Shown here one piece after another: positions 13,101-27,100 of a stretch of 64,000 nt of DNA; the first letter of the stretch is position 1; every line of letters begins with the position of its first letter. Under the pieces are notes generated by a model that saw only the letters and a list, made by a program, of their open reading frames with translations, had not been told where the DNA came from and did not search any database. The position numbers were made by a program, and so were the translations under genes. The stretch lies in NCBI GenBank assembly GCA_964017065.1, contig OZ024783.1, positions 14,134,040-14,198,039 of the forward strand, read 5' to 3'. Origin of the DNA: Haliclona indistincta (taxonomy: Eukaryota > Porifera > Demospongiae > Haplosclerida > Chalinidae).

Positions 13101-16100
13101 TTCTTGTTATAGCCCACTTTGTGTTTATATACAGTTGGCACCTTCTGTTCTTACAATGAAGGCAATGGATCATCTACTATACTTCAGCAATGCGGAACGG
13201 TTCACCAGTATCTGGGCTCACTAGATAAGACCTGTAAACAGAATCCTCCAGTGGCTGGTGAGATTGTGTTCAGTCCAGATGATACAACTCCTGATGTTGT
13301 CTACTACCAGGTACAGAACCTTGCTAAATACATTTTGCAGATATATTATTTCCACAACTTTTGTCTAATTAGTGAGACCCTCATTAATATTATTCATGCA
13401 TGACCCAATAACTGTTTAGCCTGCTTTGGGGGTATGTTGATAGAGAACTTCCTATTCATGTACCATGCATATACTATTGGGTGTCTCCTAATATGACCTT
13501 CATTCATTATCATGGTTTGTATACTGACAGTGTGCTACTCACATCAACCTGGGATGGAGAATCAACATTGTTGACCCAGTAGACACTCCTGTCGAAAACT
13601 GTGTCACGCTTCATGAAAATTTGCAGTTATCGTGGACTCTAAACACTACTGCTTCACAACCTTCGGCTACATTCACTCTGTGTGGTAACCTGAAGCCAGG
13701 TGAGGAGTACATGGCGTTCGGACTAAGTGGTAGTCAAACTGGGACACTCATGGATAATGGAGACGTGACCGTTGCCTGGGTGGATGATATGGCACGTGCT
13801 GAAGACTATTTCCTGAAAGCAAGAAGTCCAGTACGTGAACTGTCAAATATTATAGCTGTATATAGCGAGCATGTGATATTATCTATTGCAGTGTTCTAGT
13901 TCTGGTGCTGGAGTGTGTCCTGATACTGCCAGCAGTGAAGGCAGTGCTTGCACAAATGATAACTTCAATGTATATGGATGTGTTCAGGATGGTGTCACAT
14001 GTGTCACATATACACGATTCTTAGAGACCGGTAAGAGCATAATGTAAATATTCGCAGTTCATCAACTTGATGCGTTTTGTGCAGATGATAATAATTGTGA
14101 CCGTACGTTTGATATGACGAGACTGGATCGTACATACATTATCTGGGCACTGGGTCCACGAAATAACGCCTCTATCATGCAACACTCAAGCAGAGGTGGT
14201 GGATATGGAGGTAAAGTAACATCAGTGTCGTTGCTCTGAAACATAATTTTATTTTATTATTAAAGTTTATTGTGTTGAGTTAGGTAACAGTTGATGAGTA
14301 TATAACATCTTTCCCTTATCTAGGCCTCATTAACCAACCACTAAATTTGATAAGAGATCCTATCAATGAATGCCCAAGGACACCAAACTGTTCTAGACCT
14401 AAAACTTGCAATCGATTTGAGACAAGTCGTTTGAATGGAAGTGAAGAAAGATTATTTGTTGTGGATATTGGACCTTCAGGTGGTGCCAGGGGATACTCCG
14501 CTATTACAGGTAAGACATAACACAGGAAATGTACACACACTTGATCCTACTATGTAAACCATTCCTAATCGAAGTGTAATGCTTCCAATGACATGATATG
14601 GAGTAGACTAGTATTGCTGCATGTGACCAATTTTAGTGACAGTTCTATGCAGCTGTTTGTATGGTAGAGTCGTCGTGTTGTCATTGACTACCTATGAAAT
14701 TGCAATTCTGTTAGTGAACTTACTGTCATCAAAGGGAATTTATTGCCAAACATCTGCACAGATCATACCTGTGATTTATGGAATATCTATAGAATTGTAT
14801 TTCTATGTTGTAATTCAGGTCAGCCTGGTGGAAAGCTAGCCTGGTATATCAATGGTCTACTTGTACCAGAGCTAACACTGACGAGAGGAGAGAGATACAC
14901 ATTTAAAGTATATGGTGGATCTAATGATGGTGCAACCATGGAAGGTTACCATCCTTTCTACATCACTAACTCTCCAACTGGTGGAAGACTGAACAACCCA
15001 AGTCAAGTGAGTGGATACATAATAGATCATGCAATAGTGATTTTTACTACTTCTTGGTTATTCAGAGAGAACAAATCTATGCTGAATATAGACCAGAAAG
15101 TGAGTACCAATATCATGAGCCTATAATACCAAAGAGCATCAAATTTACTGTTCAGTGAATCAACCTGTATTCCAATACAAATTGTGTACAGCTGCTGAAT
15201 GCTATTTGTGTTTTGATGAGTACAAGCTCCAGCTCGTAATAATGATTTATTCCGTAATGTAACTACAATACTCTTGACTATGCCGTGTTTTGCATTCCTG
15301 TAGGAAGCACCTTGTGTAGCTATATCGAGACCAATGCATCTGTTTCTTTAAGAGAGAACTGCGGCACCGTCCAACAGTATGTGAATTCATTGGAGAGACG
15401 ATGTGACAAGACTCCACCCATCCCTAATGAAGTGGTGTTCACACCTGACAGAAATACTCCAGATGTTGTTTACTATCAGGTAATATTATGCGATGACTGG
15501 TGTAGACTTTAACTTATTTTTGATTGCAGAGTGAGACACAGAAGAACATGGGCTGGAGAATCAATATTGTTGGCTCAACCTCCTCTGTGAGTTTACACAC
15601 AGCTAGCTACTGTAGATTGGGAAATTTTCAGCATTTCATCGTCGACAAAAATTAAATTTGTATTATACATGAATGGAGCTAGCAACGAAAATTAAACAAT
15701 GCAAAAATTATAATAGATGAAAATTTTACAAGTAAAGTAATAAAAACTGAAAATTACAGGGATGACGCTTGCAAAAGTAAAAGAACAAGATGGAATAATG
15801 TAGTAAAAGTGCCAAGTGTCCCTTCATCAGCAGCTTAAATATATAAATGTCTAAAATCCACTTGATTATCTCAGATTTGAGGTGTACTTGACCCGACCAT
15901 CATTGCTTGCTTCCATCACTCATGACAGTTGTATGACATTCAAAGGACCTTTATTATATAAGCTGCTATATAGGGAGGGACACTTGGCACTTCTACTTTG
16001 CAACCATTATTCCATCTTGTTCCTTTCCTTTTTCAAGCCTTTTTCTTTTACTTTTGCAAGCGTCATACCTACACTTTCTAAAACTTTGCTTTACTTGTTC

Positions 16101-16599
16101 CTGTTTTTGACTTCACTATCAGTTTGAACTTTTTAGCTGTATTCTATGCTAGTTGCTTTTGGCTGTTATTTCATTTTTACAACTCTGTGAGCAGTCTAGT
16201 AGATGAGTAGGTGCAGAGGTGATTATATCAGTGTTTGAACACTAATAAATCCATTGTAGCAGCCATCTTGTTTTCCGTTCCTAATGAATCTTGCTTATTT
16301 TTCTATAGGAAAACTTACAAAACACGGGCACTATAATCGCAGCATCTGTGTTCAGTATTTGTCTTGCAGGTCAGTTGCTCACATTCACATGATTACATAC
16401 AACCTATACTTATACCTTGGCAGGTCTGTTAGTAGCGGTTGTCGTGGCTGTCATTGCTCTCTTGGTGTGGAAAACAAAATTTAAGAACAAAGATGCTAAT
16501 GAAATCCCTAAGGGAACAGAAATGGCTGGTGGTATTTATACTGAGAGCCCATTAAGCAAGTCTGAGGGAGCTGAGACGGAGGGTTTTCACAGGCTATAA
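10145..16599 (+). CDS. Skeletor-like DM13/DOMON type I membrane protein (20 exons, about 1213 aa)
   Basis: Exons: 10145-10193, 10246-10371, 10434-10970, 11023-11660, 11804-11939, 12288-12401, 12469-12642, 12780-12979, 13028-13076, 13135-13310, 13531-13830, 13892-14030, 14085-14210, 14324-14509, 14819-15006, 15066-15099, 15304-15479, 15530-15586, 16309-16369, 16424-16599. They total 3642 nt in one frame. Order: signal peptide (MMLLATVLFLAVY), two DM13-type domains (DAYMYYYPHG and its copy), Thr/Pro-rich linkers, a DOMON domain (LHLTWSLDT, YMSFGLSG, DVTVAWVD) with a Skeletor-type C-terminal module (GWGIAWYIDG, YHPFYIT, DVVYYQ), a second DOMON plus module, one transmembrane helix (AGLLVAVVVAVIALLVW) and a short cytoplasmic tail. 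DOMON domains bind haem or sugar and DM13 is proposed to be redox-active, so an extracellular electron-transfer or adhesion role is inferred. The tandem DOMON copies share exon phases, indicating internal duplication. Confidence 0.88.
15767..16090. repeat. Inverted repeat in the last large intron of the DM13/DOMON gene
   Basis: The left arm (about 15767-15835) includes 'gacgcttgcaaaagtaaaag' and 'aagtgccaagtgtccctt'. The right arm (about 15970-16075) carries the reverse complement of both, with a short insertion. It looks like a MITE with a loop of about 140 bp. Open frames over it are not genes. Confidence 0.7.
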
Positions 16600-17001
16600 T
16601 ATGACTGAAATGAATGCTGATATGAAGTTTTACTTGTTTGTGTTCTGTTGCGATCACCATAGTAACATTAGATAAACATTTTATCACCTCATCGTATAAG
16701 TTAACATGACCATAGATTATTTAGACTACGGATTGGCAACAGTTTGCAGACAGCTACTGTTATAATACTGCAAACACAGGAAATCAAGCAAAAATTCTGG
16801 TTTGACAATATTTGCCAGCATCACTTGTTGCGCTGAGAACAATCCAGCTCGACTAACCTACTACTTGCCTACCTAGCTAGCTAGCTGAAGAGCTGCTGGT
16901 GCACAGTAGACATTAGAATTGAGTTACAACACTTTCTGATATTAAATGATCACATCATGATTCAACAGCATCACTAGTGTGAATAGAAACTACAAAACAG
17001 T
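16600..17001. other. Intergenic between DM13/DOMON gene and PSMC4 remnant
   Basis: Convergent 3' ends. No gene seen; it presumably holds the 3' UTRs. No clean AATAAA was identified for the upstream gene. Confidence 0.4.
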
Positions 17002-17875
17002 TCATTTGTAGAAGTCATGTTCCTGATCGTCCTTCTTTGATGGCTTTCTTGTACACCTTAAAGTCCTTCGATAGAATGATGTATCTGTTCTCCCTAACAG
17101 CTTGCATGCCAGCCTAATGGAAGCTAAAAAATTAATGAACATTGTGGAAGATTCGATCACTTACCTCTTGGCAGATAGCGTTGATGTCAGCTCCACTATA
17201 GTTTTATCAGGATGAACAACATCTAGTCATCAGTCAAAGGGACACAACTCCTTTCTCGCTAAATCTCTTATCTACCCTCACTCCCTCTCTCCTTTCCTTC
17301 CTTCCTTCCTTTCTCTCTCTCGACTTCAGGTCGACTTCATCTGACAAGTTCATCTTGCTGTGATGGTAGAGAACACTACTGAGTCGCTTTTGTCGTCTGT
17401 CTGGAAGAGGGAACTCTATTCTCCTGTCCAGTCGACCAGGACGCAGGAGAGCAGGATCAAGAGTATCTAACCTGTTAGCATTGCAGCCATAATCACCTAG
17501 ACAAGCACAGAATGAGATGACAATTACACACGAACGCTAACTAACAAAAACACCAAATTGACTAACACCATCTATCACCATGAACCCAGGTAGCGAAATT
17601 CAGATTCAAAATTAGCATAATAACAATTATAGACGTTATGACTTGCCCATCTGGAATTCTGGGTTTCACAATTAGCTTTCACTGTTATCATCACTACTCA
17701 AGCATATAGCTGTACCTTCACATTGACAGTTTGATCAAAACCATCCATTTGATTGAGCAATTCAAATAGAATCTTTTGTACTTCTCTATCAGCTATATCA
17801 GCTACAAGAAGACACATTATGAATGAGTGCAAGTGTGTTTACAGAAAGGACTGTTTCATTCTATATCTTACTACT

Positions 17876-18908
17876 ATACACATGAAATACTGTACCTCAT
17901 GTCTACTATACACATGCAATACTGTACCTCATGTCTACTATACACATGCAATACTGTACCTCATGTCTACTATACACATGCAATACTGTACCTCATGTCT
18001 ACTATACACATGCAATAATGTACCTCATGTCTACTATACACATGCAATACTGTACCTCATGTCTACTATACACATGCAATACTGTACCTCATGTCTACTA
18101 TACACATGCAATACTGTACCTCATGTCTACTATACTCATGCAATACTGTACCTCCTGTCTACTACATGTATACACATGCAATACTGTACCTCATGTCTAC
18201 TATACACATGCAATACTGTACCTCATGTCTACTATATACACATGCAATACTGTACCTCCTGTCTACTACATGTATACACATGCAATACTGTACCTCATGT
18301 CTACTATACTCATGCAATACTGTACCTCATGTCTACTATACACATGCAATACTGTACCTCCTGTCTACTACATGTATACACATGCAATACTGTACCTCAT
18401 GTCTACTATACACATGCAATACTGTACCTCATGTCTACTATACACATGCAATACTGTACCTCATGTCTACTATACACATGCAATACTGTACCTCATGTCT
18501 ACTATACACATGCAATACTGTACCTCATGTCTACTATACACATGCAATACTGTACCTCATGTCTACTATACACATGCAATACTGTACCTCATGTCTACTA
18601 TACACATGCAATACTGTACCTCATGTCTACTATACCAATGCAATACTGTACCTCATGTCTACTATACACATGCAATACTGTACCTCATGTCTACTATACA
18701 CATGCAATACTGTACCTCATGTCTACTATACACATGCAATACTGTACCTCATGTCTACTATACACATGTAATACTGTACCTCATGTCTACTATACACATG
18801 CAATACTGTACCTCATGTCTACTATACCAATGCAATACTGTACCTCATGTCTACTATACACATGCAATACTGTACCTGTCTACTATACTCATGCAATACT
18901 GTACCTCC
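17876..18908 (-). repeat. 32-bp minisatellite (about 32 units) inside a PSMC4 intron
   Basis: The unit on the minus strand contains GAGGTACAGTATTGCATG and then TGTATAGTAGACAT. Several units are 36-37 bp with an ACATGTA insertion and read GACAGGAGGTACAGTATTGC, which is the exon/intron junction of the adjoining PSMC4 exon (Q-T-G codons, then G|GTACAG). The array starts exactly at that junction (18908). Long open frames on the plus strand here are repeat artefacts. Confidence 0.92.
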
Positions 18909-19012
18909 TGTCTGAGCATCAAAACGTCTTGTTGCAATGGCGTCTATTTCATCAATGAAGATAATAGCAGGAGCATTCTCTTTAGCAAGGCGGAAGCCGA
19001 CATCTCGTACTA

Positions 19013-20531
<1,519 letters not shown>

Positions 20532-20617
20532 TACGAGGCCCCTCACCGAGATACTTCTGGACGAACTCAGAACCAACAACTCTAATGAATAAAGCACCAA
20601 AGGTGCAGATGCCATAG

Positions 20618-20950
20618 AACGGATAGATATAGAAGCTCCAAGTCTTTGCTTTTTGCAGGAAAAATAAAACGCTAAAAAAATTAGGGATGGAGCCTACGAA
20701 TTGCTTATAAACTATTTTATATTCGAGTTACATTCGATGCACGCGATACAGTTTTGTTGTCAAGAATGCACAGCATCGTGCTGTCATGATTTCAACACTC
20801 TTCGAGGTCGCAACAGCTCCTCTGCATCGTTTTCAAGGCGTAATTTGGAAGTGGGCGGGGTATCCGAGACGCCACAATCCCTAATTTTTAGCGTTTTATT
20901 TTTTCCTGCAAAAAGGAAAGACTCGACGCTTCTCTGTATATCCCTACTAT
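20618..20950. mobile_element. MITE with about 70-bp terminal inverted repeats
   Basis: The left arm at about 20620-20690 contains 'ctttttgcaggaaaaataa' then 'aacgctaaaaaaattagggat'. The right arm at about 20876-20945 is its reverse complement (ATCCCTAATTTTTAGCG, then TTTTCCTGCAAAAAGGAAAG). A relative of one arm (CCTATAAAAAGGAAGGACTTG) lies at 36370-36400, upstream of the NLR start. Confidence 0.7.
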
Positions 20951-20984
20951 GTCCGTACCAAGCAACTCTACACACTGAGTCGCC

Positions 20985-21101
20985 ATCCCGCTGAATCTGT
21001 GACAGTCGATTTTTTCATTGCGGACCCTAATTGTATGCAGCCGCCATCTTGTTTTCCCGTTCAACCCTACATAGGGAGGCACTACCGTGCCTCCCTAATA
21101 C
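20985..21101. repeat. Two adjoining transposon ends
   Basis: 20990-21028 ends with GATTTTTTCATTGCGGACCC, the same terminus as the 1266-bp palindrome at 51372-52637. Directly after it, 21029-21101 is the TTAGGGAGG terminus of the foldback family in reverse (GCCGCCATCTTGTTTTCCCG to CTCCCTAA). It is a junction of two element families. Confidence 0.7.
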
Positions 21102-21246
21102 TTCCAGCAGTCTCAGCCAGTCTTTCATCGCGCTCATGCATGGCTGTGATAACATGGCCATAATTGGTCAATTATATGTTGAGTCATCAGCTAGTTAAGC
21201 ATAAGTCCCTTAGCAAGCGTTTCTACATGCACGTACTAGCTGTTAG

Positions 21247-22099
21247 TTGAAAGTCCAAGCACGAGTAACATCAGTCCCGTTGTTGTCTCCATACCTCTGG
21301 CAGGAGTGTCTACCATTGCTTGTACCATAGGTTTGGGAGTTCTGCTATACTACAAGATGTGGCGTACTTTCATCTATCGTTTAGTGCTCTACATATTTGT
21401 ATCACTCATTGCCCTTTCTTTGAGCACAATCAGTTTAATATCTTTTGATTTGCCATACATTGCTAGACCTGGAACAAATGAAACTGCTAATATTGCTGTT
21501 CGAATATCAATTATTGTTTTTGTCAACAGTAGTTTGGCCATTTATTTCATGCTTGCGACTTGTGTAACTGTGTGCATATATCTTATGGCTCTCCACAACT
21601 ACCAGTTCACATATAAATCAGATATTTGCTTGACCATCTCATCCATTCTCTATCTAGCAATTACTGTTTAGTGATGACAATTTACTATCTAGATATTCAT
21701 CATTTTAAAATTATTATTACTTCGTTAGTATCTGTGTCATTTGTTATCAAGATTGTATTCACAGTCTTGGTGTTGGTGCCACTGTGCTGTAGAGCTTGTG
21801 GATATAACCTGTGTATGAAGACTGCTGCTACAATACAGAGTCACAGAAAAGCACTGAAAGAAATACTACCTCTCTTCATGCTTATTGTGCTTTACTTCTT
21901 GTTTTTCGTACTGTGGATGCTGTTAGTATTATACAGCATTGTCTTTCTTTACAGTGTTGTACTGTACAGCATCCTGGGAATGGTTTCTACATTTTCTTTT
22001 ACTTTTCACTTCTGCTGTGTAAAGAAAAACCTCAAAAAGCTGCGAAGCAAAAGTACCAATCGCCAGCCGCAACACACTCCATACAACAGTGTATACTAA
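21247..22099 (+). CDS. Seven-transmembrane receptor-like gene (GPCR-like), frame change in the middle
   Basis: An acceptor-like CTGTTAG precedes 21247. From there the frame codes for TM1 (ACTIGLGVLLYY), TM2 (YIFVSLIALSLSTISLISF), an NET glycosylation site and TM3 (SLAIYFMLATCVTVCIYL), up to a stop at 21671. A second frame (from about 21680) supplies later helices (SLVSVSFVIKIVFTVLVLVP; LFMLIVLYFLFFVLWMLLV; LYSILGMVSTFSFTF) and a basic tail ending at 22099. Charged loops lie where a GPCR would have them. The frame change could be a short intron (for example into ATCTAG at about 21692) or a lesion. No DRY or NPxxY motif is evident, so the class is unknown. The N-terminal exon is not found upstream, where repeats begin. 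Confidence 0.55.
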
Positions 22100-22284
22100 T
22101 GAAGGATTATCTGAGACATGTAACACTGAATTTGTATTTGTTAGTGAGAATCTGGAAGACACACGATGTCTTCTCAATAAGAGAAACTGTACTTATCGTT
22201 TTGTTCCTAGTATAAAGACACATTCACATTAAAGTTTAAGACTGGATCTTGGATTAGAGCATATCCAAGTTACAATTCCAATTG

Positions 22285-23522
22285 TATTAGGGAGACACGG
22301 TAGTGTCTCCCTATGTAGGGTTGAACGAGGAAACAAGATGGCGGCTACATACAATGAATTAGCGTTCAAACGCTGATATTTCGCCTGGTGATGAATTTTA
22401 TACGTCCAAAGACACTTAAAGCTGATATCTGGCGTTGCCCCATCTTACAGTAGCAAGGAGATTGCTCGAGATTGTTACTAAAGTGACGAACCTGGAAACG
22501 GTGAAAATTGAGTTTCGTCATCTTCGTTTTCTTCTTTCTTCTTCTTTCTTTCTTTCTTCCACTCGCCTAGCACCTTTACGTGAGAGCGCCGAGACCAAAA
22601 CACCCACGAACAGTCGTGAAATTCTCCTGGCATGTGCCTTTTGAACCTAGTTTTTAGCGAAACGGCGATATAAATTCCGCGATTTCTCGATCGTGATCCA
22701 TTGTCAGCTAAGTGTTTGACGCCATTAATAATTATACTGATTGCGCTATACGCACGTGACCAAGCTGTGGTTAGCGCACGTGACCAAGCACAAGCTTGAG
22801 TATCGCCACGCCGAATAGATCACGGAGAACACATAATTATTTGTCTGGAGTCTTCGAAGAACGGTAAGCTAGCAAGCGCAGAATCACCGTTCTGCCTTGC
22901 CAGATAATTATAACCGCCGTAAGCTAGTGTGGGCGAGGCTCGTATGCCTGTATTCATGCATGCGTAGGCGAGCTGATATCTACAGCATAAAAATTACTTA
23001 CCTACACGTTTAAAATTGTTAATAATAAAGAAAAGCCATCAACAACAGGAAAACCAAACCAATGGTGGAAACAAAGATGGCACAGTAATTGCTTGATATT
23101 GAACTGCACTTCACTGAAAAAGAAAAAGGACACAAACAAGAAAATTAAAAAGATTTCTATCGAAATCAAAAGGATGTAGGGTTATGAAATCTACCACTGG
23201 TCAACAATGTAAACTAACAAGGAACAAGCATGGAATGGTAACACGATTGCCTTGCTAACAGACCATAGATCCCTACATCAGTGGCTGTACATAAGCTGTC
23301 AAAAGCTGAATGCACGTCAGGTGTCAGTCAACAGCAACAAGCTAAGCTGAACTAGCTATAGTCAACTACAGCAGCCACTGATGTAGGGATCTATGGTCTG
23401 TTAGCAAGGCAATCGTGTTACCATTCCATGCTTGTTCCTTGTTAGTTTACATTGTTGACCAGTGGTAGATTTCATAACCCTACATCCTTTTGATTTCGAT
23501 AGAAATCTTTTTAATTTTCTTG
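22285..23522 (+). mobile_element. Composite foldback element, copy C
   Basis: It starts TTAGGGAGACACGGTAGTG and then follows the same body as copy A. The hairpin arms are about 23143-23290 and 23365-23515. GTA is present just outside both ends (…ATTGTA / TTGT-GTATA). The intact layout makes it a good reference copy. No protein is encoded. Confidence 0.85.
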
Positions 23523-24130
23523 TGTATATTGTCTCTAGGCTTGTAGTATATGATGTGTACTATGTTTCTTGTAGTATATTATAATGTGTACTATAATTAT
23601 GTCTCTTGGAATAATAATTATAATGTTTACTATATCTCTTGTAGTATGTAATGTGTACTATCTGGCTGCTTCTGTGTGCACTAACACTTACTCACGACCA
23701 TGCATCTGTGTGATGTTATCTGCCTACTGATATCTGCTTCCTTTTCAAAACAGAATAAAGTACAACTGTAGTGTGACAAAAGATCGCATGTGCTTGTGAA
23801 TGTGGTTATTCACTGCCTCAATACTGGTCTACAATCTTTATTATGAGACGGTCATTCCACTTTTTGAAAGGCTATATCTTGCTACCGTCAGCACCAGAGT
23901 CAATGCACAAATTCAACAAATCTTGATACTAGTATACAAGTAGCACAATTAATTAACTTGAACAAGCATACTCTAAACTATAGGATAAGCTGGATGAGTA
24001 ATTTACTGCAGTTGTTCAAATGTATGACACATGATGAGGAAGAAAGGGGCTACACAAAGAAAAAATAAGGTACTATGATATTGAATGGAAGGGATTCTAA
24101 CTCATTATAATTATTACTGTTGTCTTAAAC
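23523..24130. other. Intergenic, AT-rich; no gene seen
   Basis: 23530-23660 has short degenerate repeats of 'gtagtatataatgtgtacta'. 23830-23960 resembles 4840-4930 (the 'caccagagtcaa' block), i.e. a weak member of the low-copy repeat family. Confidence 0.4.
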
Positions 24131-27100
24131 TCATTGATTGTCAACAATAGCAATGAGTGGTTCCCTTTCAGTAATACCACTGACACGAACTTCCTGAACT
24201 GGAACTTCAGGATGAGATAGCTCAAACACATCTTGTGGCTGTTGCAGCTCTTGTCCTCTCTTTTTCCTGTTCCAAATGCCTTTTATATTGTCATAAACAC
24301 CACACTTGATTAAAAGCAAGCAAATGAATGACAGTATAGCACATAAAAATGGTACAATGATCAATGCATGTACGAGAAGTGATGAAAACACATGAGATGA
24401 TAAAGGTTTGTCGATATTTTTATACAAAAGAGCAATAAAAAAATTGAGATCAATTAGGAGTAGTGTATCAGCGATGTTGAGTAACTTACTTTTGTATGGT
24501 TTGATTAGAAATTGAGCACACAACAAAAGGAAAAATATGGTTTGGGTGTAAAGCAGAGAATCTGGTAAACCTTGTATGCCAACGATGGCTATCCATACTA
24601 CAAAGTAGACTCCAGAGTACCAGCGATACTTGTCCTTGTAGCAAGACTGAAACTCATCAAGATACGGCTTGATTTTGAATAAGCTGATCACATGTTGTAA
24701 GAAAGGAGCTGATAGCAGTATGATCACTAATGGTAGAATCACCACCAGCAACACTAAGAGAGCAGGAATAGCTAATGGAAGGTGTTGTGGTGAAAAGAAG
24801 GCTATGTCCGGTTGAATCGATACCATGTAGATTGAAGTGTTATTAGTCTCAAGCACAGAAGGTGTTAGAATATTAATGCTTATATCAGCCAATGACCAAA
24901 ACGATAGCATCATTAGAACGCACATTGCTTTTAGCGGTGAAGCCAGCCAACTTTGTAACAAACTAAGAGGAGATAATTGCAAGTATGTGGCTCTTAAATG
25001 AGATGCATTCCAACGTTGTAAAACACTTCGAGGTAGTACTCGCAACCGTATTTTCTCAATAAGTGAACACTTTGGATGCCAACGAGCAAGAGCAGTGATG
25101 CCTAGTAGAACCAAGAGCACTGTAAGAGGACCAAGCACACGAAGTGAATAGTTGTACAGCTTTGGAATGGATTCAAAGAAACACCACGGTATCCTGCCAA
25201 ACAGCTCAAGATTGAGCAACGCTACTGAAGTAATAATGGACACAACCGTGCTCAAAGTGGAATATACTGAATATTCATCAAGTGGTATGTGATTGACAAC
25301 TGCTAGGAATAACATTGGACCATAAAGAAAGCCACAACCAAGATGGTGCTTGAATCTGACTACTAAGACCAGAAATATTGTGATAAGAATCTGAAACAAA
25401 ATTGCAAAAAATAGGATGACAACAGCTTTCAATGAACTACACTTTTCCTGTGGAATGCAGTAAATTGAGAGAAACGAAAACACGAAATGCTCTGCACATA
25501 CTCTACATAGGATACCACCTCTTCCACTTGAGCACTGCGTTCCACTTAGCAGGAAGTAATTGTTACCATTCTGCATTCCAGGAGGACAAGGTGCACTGTT
25601 CATCGTGCATTCTGAATATTTGCATCGAGCGACTATGTATTCATTGCGTACTTGCCCATACCAGTATCCATGTGACACGCAGACAGCTCCAAGTACAGTT
25701 GAACATACATGTAGTGTGTGCTTAGTATTTATAGCACATTGACACACATTCAACTTTGAGTTGTATGAGAATCCTTGTGGGCAGCTGCTAATGTTGAGAG
25801 TTATGCCAATGCTTGCATTTGAATTTTGACATGACAAATACAACACAACGTTTTGAGAATTGGTTTGATTAGGTGACTGAAGCATTAAATTTGTATCAAG
25901 AATTGATAAGTTTGTGTTAGGTGGTTGAACTAACACAACACTATCTGGTCCAGATAGCTTGATATTTTGATCAAAGCATTTGTAAATCTGATTATCGCAC
26001 AAGATGAAAGCGCTAGCAGTGCACAGCGAAGGCTGATCAAACTGATCAATGATCGAGATATTAACTATAATATTCTGACCTGGAAATATGCTTAGAACGT
26101 AATCATCGGGAGAAATGCTATTTGCTGCTGAACCAACTTCTTTCATGTTAAAAGTTTCGCAATTTGAGTCAAAGTCAGTTGAAGAGTCAAAATACACTGC
26201 ATTGCCCGAAGTTGTTGCTCTATTGTCATAGAAATCTAAATTTGTAGAACACTTTCCAGGACACACACACAAGTTCTGACTATTTTTCAAATAAAGGGCT
26301 CCACCGTATACTGCATAGTTCTTTTTAAATGATATAATTGACACGCATGAGCTATTGAAGGCCACACGATACAAAGACATTGCTCCTCCATTGATTCCAG
26401 TATTTGCATCAAAGTTGGAAATTCCTTTGGCACACAAGTCACCATAGACCTGTTCATTTTCAAATACAAGTGAAGTTCCAAGATTTTGTCGAAAATTCAA
26501 ATCGTTAATGATCGATTGACGTGTATTTTTTATATAAAGTATTGTTGTTTCAAGACTTCCACTAATGTCCTTTTCGTATCGACCAGTGTTGTTTTCCACT
26601 CTCAGTGATGTCATATTAAGCCAAATATTTTCATGAAAAGGTTCATTGCTTTTGACTATAAGCAATCCTGATGCACCCTTGTTGTTCAAAAGACTCAATC
26701 TGGTTAGAGAAATCATGTTATACATTGTACTATCCTTGCTCCCAACTTCTGTCCTCAGCAAACGAGTTTTTGTATTGTTTTCAAATAGGTTTTGATTGAT
26801 GGAAATTTGAAACGGCATCACCAAATCATTACTGTAACATTCACTGTTATTAACACGAGCATTTATAATCACGAGAGTCGGCCTCTGCCTTCCAGACGCT
26901 TTTGGAAAGTGGTTGCTAAGGAACGCATTGTCTTGCATTACACACCATGTACAAGGCGTGTCTGATAGTGCTCCATAGAAAATGGAAACATCTATGGTTA
27001 TGAAACTGATAGTGTTACCAATGAATAGATTTTCTTGAATGAAAATACCAGCTGGAGCACCATTGATCGAAATTGCTGATGCATAGGTGGGATATGCACA

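Noticed and set aside
17876..18905. Regular short repeats that could suggest a CRISPR array
   Set aside because: Units are contiguous with no unique spacers, in a eukaryotic intron; it is a minisatellite.
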